A DNA stretch of 64,000 nucleotides from Toxonevra muliebris (lineage: Eukaryota; Arthropoda; Insecta; Diptera; Pallopteridae), in NCBI GenBank assembly GCA_963691655.1, contig OY829326.1, positions 17,286,878 to 17,350,877 on the forward strand. The letters are read 5' to 3'. Numbering within the stretch: the first letter of the stretch is position 1; each line of letters starts with the position of its first letter. The position numbers and the translations under genes were made by a program. Below the pieces are notes generated by a model that made no database searches, was not told the DNA's origin, and saw only the letters and a program-made list of their open reading frames with translations. This document shows, one piece after another, positions 45,607 through 58,000 of the stretch.

Positions 45607-46991
45607 GCAAACAAGAAAACCAGCGATTTGACAGTTGTGGTTAGGGTTCTATTGCAGTATTTTGCGAACAGGGTTGTTATTTCAAAGGCAATGGAAAAAG
45701 TGAGAATTGTATTTAATGAAAATATATATTTGTGTCATATATTTAATACTTTGAACTAAAATTAAAGGGAGAATGTCTTGAGCATGTTTGTAATGTTTCC
45801 GTTTGGAAATTCATTGTATTTTCAACATAGAAACATTACATATAAGAGTGTTTTATTTATATATTTTTTAAGAATTCATGTAATTAATATGACAAGTAAA
45901 AAAAAACTATACAAATTTCCATAAATAATTCAATATTAACCCTCAACCAAAATGAGTATTAATGACATTACAAAATAAGCGTTTGTTTACACTTCTAAAC
46001 ATATTCTTGATATCGACAATAAGCGCTGAATGATAATATTTAGATGTTGAAAAAAATGCTAAGTGAATTGTAGATGCGCTCTTACAATTTTATAGGTTCC
46101 TACACTACATAACGTTCATTTTGGTCTAAGATTTACTGAACATTTCAGAGCTCTTTAATAAAAAATGCACAATTTTAATGTAACAAATATTTCTAAAATA
46201 TAATAAAACCAAAATGAACGTTAGTAACATTACGAAATTAGCGGACGTTTGTCTCTCCTCCCAAAAGCATTCTTGATATATATCGACAATTATTATTAGT
46301 CCAAGATAAAAGATTTGTAAAATAAATACGAAATATAAATAAAAGAGAAAATACAAACAGAAATACATATAGGAGAATGTGTCTGAAGGGTGATTAAAAT
46401 ATTGCCCTTCAACTAACAGAATTGAGTTTGCAATATGTATGATGCGCTAGCCCTAGCCAAATTAATGCTCTTTAGCCATTTAATATCAAATATGGCAGCA
46501 CTGAAATATTCGTGAAAACTTTCAAGACAAATTGCGTCGAAAACTTTCGAGGTGCGCGTAAACTATTTTCCATACAAAATTTGATAGTTCATTTTCGAGG
46601 CTTGCAAACTTTCGAGGTTTACGCATTTTCGAGGCATTTTCGCGCTTAGATGAGGACCCTTACTCTCTGTGATAGCCAACAATTCGAGAATTCAAAAAAC
46701 CACTTTTCTTGCACGAAACAAAACGTCAAATTGTAGCAACACTTGAATTAAAAAATTAACGTGTTTGTGATACTTAAATAAAAATTGTTAAATCTTACAA
46801 TTAAATAAAAGTGGACTAGGTGAAATTTCAGTTGAATATTTATTTAACAAATCAACACTTGAGTAAAATTTCACTTAGCCACTTTTTTTAAAGCTGAGCA
46901 ATCATTAAAACTATTTAAAATTTTTCTTTTTTAAAAACTTCAAGGAAGAGATGCGGTCTTTAGAGGTCTTTTGTTTTCAAGCATCTGATCT

Positions 46992-47236
46992 TTAACCCTT
47001 CGAAGGAGGCGCTCTGAAAAGTTACACGAGAGGGGGCGCAGCCGCAATTTATCCGCAAAAACGAGTTACCAATTTTTAAACATAAATATCAGCTAAACGA
47101 TGTAATGCAGAAAACAACAGCTAACGGCAAACCACACTGCATCTCAAAACTTACAGTCACTTGAGTGGCAACGGTCGGCTACTATGATTAGTTGCAAATT
47201 AAACAATTTGACGCAGCCCGCTCTCCGAAGGGTTAA
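46992..47236. mobile_element. piggyBac-like MITE (245 bp)
   Basis: TTAA followed by CCCTTCGAAGGAG at the left end and CTCTCCGAAGGG followed by TTAA at the right end. A TTAA target and termini beginning CCC are the hallmark of piggyBac elements. No ORF. Confidence 0.75.
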
Positions 47237-47615
47237 AATGAGGAAAGAGGGGGTAATTCAAAAGGGATATTTCCCCCTCTTTCCGTCACATTTGAGAGTT
47301 GCTAGCATAAGTTTCCTCGTCTATAAACAGATGTAAGTCTAGGGTACAATAGCGATGCGTGAAAGACAGCGATTAAAAGGGGAAATGAGGCAGTCGATGT
47401 TAAACACATGTTAATATACAATTAGAGTAGTGCGAGATCATATGTTTGCAAATTTGAATTTTCAACACTTGGTTTTTGTTGTGCTATGTTTTGTGTACAT
47501 TTGAATTTTAGCATTTTGAAACAAAAAATCATTTAATCGCTGACGAGAAATATTAAATTTTCCGATCTTTTCTCGTATCGCACTCTCGCATCAATTCACA
47601 TTGTACATTGCTAAG

Positions 47616-48497
47616 GGCGATGTTACACGATCAATGTTTTGCTGTCAAACAATGAAATTGTTGTTACTTTGAAAAATGAACACTGAACAAAAGAGAGAAT
47701 GAACACATTTCACTACAAATTTTTTTACTGACGAAAAAAACCTGCATCATATACTGTTGCATTTTATAGGAAAATACTAATATATTATGAAAAATACTAG
47801 ACTTTTTACTAACTTTTAAATAATTTTTTTTTCTTTGCCACCCTTTGCGTTGTTGANNNNNNNNNNNNNNNNNNNNNNNNNNNNNNNNNNNNNNNNNNNN
47901 NNNNNNNNNNNNNNNNNNNNNNNNNNNNNNNNNNNNNNNNNNNNNNNNNNNNNNNNNNNNNNNNNNNNNNNNNNNNNNNNNNNNNNNNNNNNNNNNNNNN
48001 NNNNNNNNNNNNNNNNNNNNNNNNNNNNNNNNNNNNNNNNNNNNNNNNNNNNNNNNGTTGACGTTTGTTTGTTTGTGAAAATGAGTGCTGTTTAAAAAAT
48101 TACTTAATAATTTCTATAAAAACATGGTAATTCAATGGCCAAGTAACAAAGAGACGGAGTGTTTTTAATAGTTCGCAAATTTTAAAGATTATTTTTTTGC
48201 GTTTTTCATATATAAAAGCAATATTTTTTGTATAATTTGTTGCTATTTCCACCAACATTATCTCATATTGTCATTATAATTATTTTTCATCCGATTTCAT
48301 TCCAATTGTTGAATTTTCATTCACTCCAAAATACAATAAAATACTTTTTAGTTGGAAAAACATAGTTGCAGATAAAAGTATTAAAAAATAACATTCAGCA
48401 AAAAACTGATAGTATAACAGGGCATCAAACAAAACGATGAAAAGAGAATAAAAACAAAAAACATTGACAGCAAAACATTGACCGTGTAACATCAGCC
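47616..48497. mobile_element. GGCTG-type MITE, copy B, containing the assembly gap
   Basis: The left end GGCGATGTTACACGATCAAT and the right end (reverse complement GGCTGATGTTACACGGTCAA) form inverted repeats that continue through TGTTTTGCTGTCAA. TAAG flanks both ends (47612-47615 and 48498-48501). A run of 200 Ns lies within, so the true length is uncertain. Confidence 0.7.
47857..48056. other. Assembly gap (200 N)
   Basis: Exactly 200 Ns, likely a placeholder of arbitrary size in a repetitive element. The apparent 86-aa ORF across it has no meaning. Confidence 0.99.
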
Positions 48498-48789
48498 TAA
48501 GTAGAAAGTCTTTGGTTGGAATTTATTGACAACTGGCGCGTGACACACTCACGCACTCGCATCGCACTCTCGTGCTATTTTACCCCATTCTATAGATGCC
48601 AAAGTTGCGAAATATCGTAAACTAGTGTGGAGAATCGTCGAAATTAATAAAAAACTTGCACACTATAAACACTTTAATTGAACTAATATATATTGTCTAA
48701 TATGCAAAACTTCAAAAAAGGCAGAGCATAAATTACACAAGGATTACAAGGAAACATGGGAGATATGGTTTCCATTTCAATTGAGTTTT

Positions 48790-49119
48790 CTTCAAAATAA
48801 TGATGCAAGTTGACAATAAGTGGATTGTATACATGCAGCGTCATCGTCGTAAGTTGCCTTTGCTATAATTCTTGGTTGCAAAGGTTATATCAGACATTAT
48901 ACCTCACTGGAAAACTTAAGGATAACTGTAAGGATTAAGAGTCTTGAATATATATTTTTTCAAATTTATTTTAATATTTGCATAGAATTTAAAAAAAACT
49001 CAACCAGATTTTGAGAAAAAACTCCGGGTTGAAAGGGTGGAAGTTAAATCGAAAACCTCTGTAATTCATAAAAAAAAATTGCTGGTCCCTTGCGTTTACG
49101 AATTATTGGAATTCTACTG
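48790..49119. mobile_element. Partial pogo-like MITE, inverse orientation to 44457-45152
   Basis: The reverse complement starts CAGTAGAATTCCAATAATTC and follows the element at 44457 for about 330 bp (shared CTCAAAATCTGGTTGAG, TGCAAATATTAAAATAAATT, CTTAATCCTTACAGTTATCC). It then stops, so it is a truncated copy. Confidence 0.75.
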
Positions 49120-49129
49120 TATTTATTTC

Positions 49130-50443
49130 CCTGTAGTTTGGGGAAGATTTCACGAGCTTTATAATAAATTGTAGCATGTGTGCATAAAAAAAGAATGTGC
49201 AACTCTGCATGAAGTATCCACTGAACACAGCTAATTGCACAGTTGGTTTACCACAGAGAATATATAATCTGGTTTACAATACATTTAAAACAAGAGCCGA
49301 AGTCAAGAATTATTATTATTAGTAAATAATGAGTGAATTGAGTTGTTGCTGTTAATACTTGAAAAATTAATTTTTAAATACCTAAAAATGCTCTAAAATG
49401 TCTATATTTAATAAAAATCCTCTGTTATGGCGCGTAATTTTACCCCAAAGCCATAACATGCAACCCTGTTTTTGGTGCATTACATAAAAACAGTCTATGC
49501 TTTCGCTCTCTTTTGGTATTCTTTAGTGTGGAAGAACTGTAAGATTTTTGTTAATTATCATAAAAATATTAATTGGAAACAATTTAAGATATTGCTAAAC
49601 TAAAAGTTATTGCTCAAATTATGGTTTGCCACAGAAATTGAATGTCTTCCAACGAGATAAATCGGAAATAAATACATTTGAAAAAGCTCGCCTGTGAGAC
49701 AATACAATTGTGCGCCATTTTGTATTTTGCTTGGTTTTTTTTTTATTTCAGCGAACATCGAAATTTGTGAAGTATATATATTTTTTATATAAAAAAAAAA
49801 CAAAAACGATGTTAAAATTTCTACAATCTAAAATAAATGTATATTGAAAAAATAGTTTTAAAATCATTTTTGTAAGAAACCAAAAAATACAGTGGCTAAA
49901 AAACATTTAAGAAATACGTGCAAATGACGTCATTAGAATAGAATATTCAAGGTCTGGTCTCAAACCACATCAAGAAGCTATTAAATTTCGTTACGTAGCT
50001 ATTGTTTTCTTTTTATCTAAATAAAAGTTTGCTGCTTTACAGTGTTGGTGAGCAATAGTGTTGTAAATTTGTGTTGGTGACAACTACTACTTTCACATAC
50101 AAAATTAACCAAATTGCTAATAACGTAATTTTATAGGAATAAGGAATATTTTTATCTTAGAATCGCTAATTTCCAAATAAAATTTATTCTTATGTAGTTA
50201 TGATTACAGAAATGTGAAACTCTTGGCAAAAACACGAATATTTCAAAGAAGAAACACAACTTTGTATCATTAGAATTAGTAAAGGAACAGTGTACTATAC
50301 ATAAAGGTGTTTATACAAAGAAAGAAACCTCTAAAAAGTGCAGAAGTAGAAGTATATTGGCGTTTACGGTGAGCCACGACGGCTGCGGCTGTGTAGTGTG
50401 AGTGAACGAAGGCGAAAAGTGGGAGAGGGCATTAACATTTAAG
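49130..50443 (+). other. Upstream/5'-UTR region of the BTB-Psq gene
   Basis: The distal part is AT-rich. The last 100 bases before the ATG become GC-richer (ACGGTGAGCCACGACGGCTG), as expected of a 5' UTR. No TATA box or initiator can be assigned. Distal untranslated exons may exist. Confidence 0.4.
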
Positions 50444-50614
50444 ATGTCTGTACAGCAGTTTTGTCTGCGTTGGAATAACCACCAGCCGAATTTCATTTCG
50501 GTGTGCTCGTCATTGCTACACAATGGAACACTAGTCGATGTTACATTGGCGGCAGAGGGCAGACAATTGCAAGCTCACAAAATTGTACTATCTGCATGCA
50601 GTTCATATTTTCAA
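50444..50614 (+). CDS. BtbVII: BTB-Psq gene coding exon 1 (start of the BTB domain)
   Basis: 57 codons starting at AAG ATG T and ending in CAA|GTGAGT, phase 0. It includes VDVTLAAEGRQLQAHKIVLS and ACSSYF, the N-terminal half of the BTB fold with the invariant D and HK. The upstream in-frame codons have no ATG, so this methionine is the start. Confidence 0.92.
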
Positions 50615-53600
50615 GTGAGTGTAATGTACGATTTAATGATATGTAGCATATTTTAAAATAAAATTTTTGTTTATGCAGACACTCTTTACAACGAATCCGT
50701 GTCAACATCCTATAGTCATTCTAAAGGATGTTCAATATGATGACCTCAAGACAATGGTCGACTTTATGTACTATGGCGAGGTGAATGTGTCACAAGAACA
50801 ATTGCCACACATTCTCAAAACGGCAGAGATGCTTAAAATTAAAGGGCTTGCTGAAATGCCCACCGATCCTGCCAACTTAACTAAATCCGATAGCAAGTCA
50901 TCGAATGAACCAACCGAGCTGGTTGGTAGCGGCGGTGGTAATGGGCAAAGTGGTGGAGGTGGTGGCAGCAGTGGTGGCCTTGGTAGCAGTACTGGTGGCA
51001 GTATGAGTGATTCAATTTGGGGCAGTACAGGAGAAGTACAATTTCAACAAGTAACTTAGAAATAAATACATTTAAAATGCATAACTAGTAGCCTACAATA
51101 TTTTTTATTATTGACAGCAACAGCAGCATCATCACCACCAACAACAACAGCAGCAGCATCATCAACAACAACAACAACAGAACAGTCAAACGCAAACCAC
51201 ACAACATCACCAGTTAAGGCGAACACCATCTCCATTGGGAGCTGGCGCATCTCCGGCTACAAGGCGAAAACGATTGCGTAAATCATCAAATAATGGTACG
51301 CTAGTAATCGCATATTTTACATATTATCTATTTTCTATGTGTAATCTATTTACTTATAGGGTCGGGCGATCGAAATAACTCTGAAGATCCGCACAATACC
51401 TCGTTAGATACTAGCAATGCGGCTGGCAATATAAGTCTCTCACAAATGAGTCAAATGTCATTCGGTGCTGGTGCAGGTTCTTTGGGCGGTCTTGCCGGAC
51501 ATTCATTACACACCGCTAAATTACTCAAGGAGTCTACGAGCACTGATGTGGAACCACATCCACAAGATTCGGATAGCTTAGATGATGGCCAAGGACACGT
51601 ACACATGCAAATTGTAATTTCAAATTTAAAACTAATACTAAATTTAATTTAATTTAATATTTTTATTTATATATTTCCTTTGTTTCTTTTAGAAACCTGA
51701 AGTTGATATAAGCGGCGTTCAACAAACAATTCCATTGGATATATCTGGAACAACTACACCATCTGAGCATGACGCACCCAACTCACAATCTTCGCATTCA
51801 GGTATGTTTCATTTAATTTTTTGTTCGTTTTTCTTTAGTCTTAGTCTCAATGTGATCGCTTTTTGTATTATTTTTGTGCATTCCACACACTCTTCAGTAG
51901 TCCCAATTTTGACTATATTATAGTAAATTAAGTATTTTATGTGAATATAATATAATTTATTGAATAATTTTGTTGTTCTGTATTTTTAATTATTTCGCGT
52001 TGGTAGTAATAATTAATATATTTATTAAGATAATATGTAAGACTTAGAGCTATTAAGATTCTTACCTGTAAATATTCAATTCAGCAAATGAAAGTTCTAA
52101 ACTACGATCTGACGGTGATACATAACGCTCGTATCTTTTTTCGGACCAAAAACTGTATATTTCTTACAAAAATGTTTGAAAAACTAAATCGATTTCAAAA
52201 AAACTATATTTCGCGGTATCAATTTTTTAAATGAAAATTAACAAGGAAAGCAATTTATCCATCATCTAAATCGTCTTCGTTCTCCATTTTCATATCTCCT
52301 TCTGTAGTATTGAATTTGTGCTTTGAAGAAATTTGACGAAGCGATTTCGGCTTTGCTATTATAGAAATCAACGCATGGATATTTGACGACAAGAATCGCC
52401 TTAAATGTTTCCACTTTTTTCAAAAGTATACTCACAACGAGTTGCCATTGTTCTTTCAGACGTTTTGCATTGCGATTGATAAATTTGAATTTCGTAGCGC
52501 TAAAAATTTTATATTTTTTTTTTAGTATAAACGCGGTATTTTGGTAAAAAAAAAGGCGGTATGCGGTTTTGAAGTTCAAAAAGCGGTATACTACCGCGGA
52601 AAACTGTACAGATACGAGCGTTAGTGATACATCATTTTCACCTTAATAAATTTGATTATGCGACATTAAATATAAATTAATTCTTGTTTAAAACTCGAAG
52701 CAAACTCAAAATAAAAGCATGCGAAGAAATACAAACTATAAAGATTTAAAGTAATGTATAACAGGCTAAATGAACGTATGTAATCATCCCATCAGTGTGT
52801 ATAGGGAGGGGCAAAGTAGACGGGCCGTTTCGGAATCCACCACGATTCCTCATCAGTGATCTTAGTGATAGTTCTTAGTCCTTCAACATTCTATATTTTA
52901 AATCGTATTACAGATTTGAAGATTTAGTTGTCATTTTTTGAACAATTGTTTATATTAACTACTGGGTTAGGTTAAAAGTGATGGCGACTACCTCACATAG
53001 ACCAACACGGTTTATTGTGTTACCACAACTCTCAGCCTCCAGCACTTTCGATTACTGAAAGTGGATTATTAGAAACTTTGCAATGATAAGATGTTAGAGA
53101 ACGCTGCCTCGCAAGTTCGTTCGCTAATTCATTTCCTATTAAAACAGAATGTCCTGGAATCAGGCAAAAGTTGTCGAGGAGTTTAAAAGATTTTCGATAT
53201 TAGTGCTGTGCACAAAAACGCTGATATCTACGCCATCTACCATTTTTGAGCATTGGTTATTTACTAGGTGACCAGACTATAAAAACTTAAAAATTAAAAA
53301 AAAAAAAACATTTCACCAAGTGGCAAGGAAATATATATTCGAAATTGTCAATGCTACCATGCCGAAACGAACCAAACTTGAAACTATTTAATTCAACTAT
53401 TCCATACAGTAAGATTGATCCTATTATAAAAGTGTATTTAGGACTTAAAATCCATTCAGGACTAAATATCCTTTTATAAGAGTATTATCTATGCGTTTTA
53501 ATATGTTCGAAATTTTTTGGTTTCCAACTAAAATTGCTATTGAAGATAGCACCTCAAAATTTTGTCTGTTTTGCCAAGTTATAGTTTTCTCAGTTCAGAT

Positions 53601-55004
53601 AAAAGCTATTTTTTGTTTTTATTTTTTTGGTGTACTGAAAAACTGGAAATCCACAATGGTTTCTTTCATAAGTTGCAACTTTTTTCGGCAGTATGTGCTG
53701 CATGATCATTATTTTCTAATGCAGAAATTTGAATATTTTCTTTTTTGATATCTTATATATTTACTATTTCCTTTTTGTCCAGTAGTAACAAGACAGAAGA
53801 GGATATAATGTATTACTGAAGAGTATATTGCATAAATCCAAAAGTTTCGGGAGAAAAGTATGAATAAACTATTTTACTTTCAAATAAAATTGATGTAGTT
53901 GTTTGTGAAACATATTAAAAAAAAAAATACAAATAATGCCACAAGGAGGAATATTTTGTTTGGCTTAAAGTTGCATTACTTTTGCTTTTTTTTTCTTTCC
54001 TCTTATTAATTTTATATTTTGTTTCCGAAAACAATGGTCGTGTTGTGTGTTATTCCCAAAGATGTTGCCATTGATTGAATCGTTCATTATACTTATTTGC
54101 TATAGCGCCACGTCTCATATTTCTTTTGCTACGTACATCATTCATTAAGATTAAGATACATTTATGTATATATCAAATTTGTTTGTATTAATCTGAAGAA
54201 GAAAAAACAAAGGATGAATGCTAAAGCTAAATATACTTACAAGCAGTAAAATTAAAAGTGCATATATTGAAGTAATTGATATTTGGTTAAAAAAGAAAAA
54301 TTGATTAAGAACTAAACTACGAAAACGTGAACGGAATCAAGCTTCTACGAATATTCGTAATTTTCAACACCATTCTTTGCTGTACTTGGGAAACAGGAGA
54401 GAGCAATAGCACAGAGTCTGTACTATTAAATTTGAGTATTTCCTTTTAATTTGTTTGAAATAATTGCAAAAAAAAACTAAAATAAATTTAAAATTCAGAG
54501 AAAATACATTTAGTTGATGTAAAGTAATGAATCGTGATTTTTTTTTTTTTTTTGAGATTATCCTTTGAACTATTTTTTGTTTTAATATTTTCAGTAATGT
54601 AATAACAACATTAAGAATAAGAGTAACACTTTGATAATTTAGCATTAGCAACAATCCTTCTAACTCTCTCTCTTTCTCTTTCTTTCTCTCTGATCAAGTA
54701 GAAACCGATAGAAAATTTTATTTTCTTTGTCTCTTTTTTAATGTAAATTAAAGAAATCATAAAAAAAGTAAAAACAAAGTAGTTCATATTTAAAAACAAC
54801 TAATTATGGCTCTCTTATACTCAACTCTCTCACACACTCTCTTATCTCTCTCTCCCCTTCCCAGGTCTGCAATGGACGGTCGTTGATTCGAATTATTCAC
54901 GATTTTCGCTGTCATCTTGTCAGGCAAATTTAATTGGTAATGGCGGCGGTGGCGGCAATCAAAGTGCAAATCCCAACAACGGTAATGATCAGCAGCAGCA
55001 ACAT

Positions 55005-55036
<32 letters not shown>

Positions 55037-58000
55037 ACAGCAGCGTCATCAACAACAGCAAGATTCACAAAACGTTACCAGCCATCAACAGCAACAGCAA
55101 CAACAACAGCAGCAACAACAACATCTTCAACAATTACACTATCAACAACAACAACAACAGCAGCAGCAGCAACAACAGGCGGCAACCTATTCACCACAAA
55201 TCATAACCGTCAATAGCCTAGTCAGCGGCTACGCAACGGCGGCAGCAGCACAAAATCTTTCGCCCACCTCACCCAACGAATCGAGTATGGTGCAGTCAGT
55301 ATATAGTCAAGGACCTACACCCACCCAATCGCCAGTGCATGCTGGAGGTGGTGTAGCCAGCGCTTCTAGTGGAGGCGGCGGGGGTAGCAGTAGCAATATT
55401 TCTAATGCAAACACTGCTAGCACAAGCTCAGGCGGTGCCAGCGGGGGCAGTGGTGGTGGTGTTGGTGGAAATCTAGTGGTTAAACGCAAACGTTCCGTTA
55501 ATCCACAAGGTGACGAGAACTTTATACGTGCTTTGGAAGCAGTTCGTTCAGGTGGAATTGGTTTTTGTAAAGCGGCACGTTTGTACGGCGTCAATAATCG
55601 TACACTTTGGCTGGAATATAAGAAACGTGGATATCCTGTATCACGACCGAGTATCAAGTCGCGCATTGTGAAACAAGAGCCGAATCTCTCGCCCTCACCT
55701 ACACCGCCCATCAATACCGCCGACGATACCACCAATGAGAATTACGAGCATATGGCTGCTGTGGCAGCTGCGCAAACTGCTGCTTTAAATATGCAAATAC
55801 CGCCTCCTTCGGATACGCCAACACCATCACTCATGTGTACGCCACACCATGCAGGTAGCGCTGGTAGTGCGGGCACACATCCCGCCATGGGTGTTATGAG
55901 TTTCCTCGATACACGACATATGGACTTCCCCACCAGTTTGCATACCATGTCTCGTCAGCGGTACATCGATGCGACAGGCGCCGGTCCCGGCGGCGGTTCT
56001 GGCGCAGGCACAATTAACGTTAATCCGGCAGCTGCAATGAATTTACAAAGTATTAACTTCAATTCAATATAGAATTCAATTTCGAGTTCCTCCACTTCCG
56101 CGACTATTTCTATGCAAATTGCGCCGCTGAATCAGGAACCATCATCTTCGTCAACGTCATCAGCATCGGTAGCAGCAGCAGCAATACAGTCAGAAGTAAG
56201 CACCATTGCAACAACAGCAGCAGGAGCAGTATCGTCATTACCACCAACATCGTCAGCAATACTGCAGTCGGTGTCAACCCAAAGTTGCGCTGCTATAGTA
56301 GCTGCCAGTAGTGGCGGCCATGTAGGAGCAGTAGCGAACGATGCTATTCCTGCTACACATGCAACTCATATCCATAATAGTAATGGTGGTGCGCTCTTTA
56401 TAAATAACTTTGTTACAGTTGCACCATTAAATGCGGCAACAACACCAATTTCTAGCCATAACATAGTTGGAAATGATCAATATTTAACAAAGACATGAAC
56501 GTGAACTCAACAATAACCACTTGATACAGGAATTCAAACAAATTCCATCAACAAAAAACAACAAATATATAACAGCACACCACTATCTCCACGAACACCA
56601 CCACCAACACTACACTTCTTAACACATCAATCAGCATCCAAAACTCGAAATTCTATAAAATAATTGAGGATGACAAAATATTTAAGCATATATATAAATA
56701 TGCTTTAAACTCACATGGCATATAACCTACCTATCCATATATATTAAATACGTTAGAGTGGCTAGATCTGGGGAATTTTTAAAAAATTATGCCCAAAGAG
56801 AGTCAAAGTTACGAAAATGAGGTAAAAATTTCGTGACTTTCATCAAAAATTTTCTAACTTCTTATAATTTTGATGCTTGTAAAAATTCTTAGATCTAGCC
56901 ACTCTATTACACCATGCGACATTGGTTTGCATACGTAAGAAAATCAAAAACAGAACGTAAACGAGCTGATATGATACATCAGTGAAATCATGATGAAACA
57001 TTTCGATTTTCTTGTTCAATTTTGTCGTATGGTGTTTTACATAAAGTAACAGTTGTATGTACAGATAAAACAAATACTATTTTACATATTTTTCTTTGTT
57101 TGAAAATTTTTAATGAATGATAATATTGGTAGCTATTATTGCAATAAAATTGCAAGAAACAAAAAAAAAAAAAAAAAAAAAACCACAGTGTCAATGAAAA
57201 ATTTTAATTCTCTTTTTTAAATTTTTTGTATTTTATATAAACTTTAAATAATAAGAATTTGTACAGTAAAGTATATAAAAAAAAAGTATGTGAAGTATAA
57301 AGAGAAGGATTAAATATACAAATAACTACATTTCAGTTGGCCATTTTGAACAGAATTTTATAATAATCAAGTTTTATTTTTCTACATTACATTTTTTTAT
57401 TTAAAAACTATATTAATGTCTAAATTATATAATAATATTCTTAATTTAAATAAGTGTGTGAAATACATAAAAATAAAATATAATTAAAATAGAATAAAGA
57501 AATCAATAAAGTACTCAAGAAATGTACATTATTAATTTATTATCTTTTTCTTATTATTTGCTCAAGAATTTTAACTTTGCATCACTATTTCTTTAATTTA
57601 AATTTGTCAAAAGTTCTATGCTTTGATTGCGAAATTGTTTTTTTTTTTTTTATAAATAACTTATTACCGGTGACTCTAGCTCGGCGAGAGAAAATCATTA
57701 AGGTTTTTTTTGTATTATTTTTTTATACCAAATCAGCAGCTGCTGAATCGAGTTATTTCTTCAATGCGATATATAGGATTAAGTGACAAAAATTAAAACT
57801 GCTGCTCTTTTGGCACATTCAAATCATTGGCAGTTGGCATATCGATGGGTCACAAGAACAATTATATACTAGAATATAATTATGTAAAAGTCAATATTTA
57901 TTAAGTGGGTCCGTATGTGTTGCTTAAAATTTCCTGCCTCTAATTTCTCCAAGTTCGAAATTTTCGGAGGAATTCTCGCTATAAATTAAACTTATAATCT

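Larger units (their letters stand above)
43955..46660. mobile_element. 2.7-kb element with AAGGGTCCTCA terminal inverted repeats
   Basis: TAAGGGTCCTCA at 43951-43962 is mirrored exactly by TGAGGACCCTTA at 46651-46662. TACT lies immediately outside both ends and is a possible 4-bp target-site duplication. The subterminal parts on both sides are rich in TCGAG/CGCGAAAA words. The interior holds a nested pogo-like MITE and a GGCTG-type MITE, and a partly repeated 80-bp motif (45949-46025 and 46206-46285). No transposase was recognised. Confidence 0.6.
51802..54864 (+). other. BTB-Psq gene intron before the Psq exon
   Basis: 3.06 kb from GTATGT to CCCTTCCCAG. It contains a hAT-like MITE, a dispersed repeat copy and a LINE 3' fragment; the rest is AT-rich without features. 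The acceptor is preceded by a strong CT-rich tract (54826-54860). Confidence 0.85.

Noticed and set aside
47835..48095. 86-aa ORF across the N run
   Set aside because: It consists largely of undefined codons.
57160..57182. Poly-A tail of a processed retrogene
   Set aside because: The A-run follows ordinary 3' UTR sequence and there is no flanking duplication or gene copy; it is a genomic A-tract.
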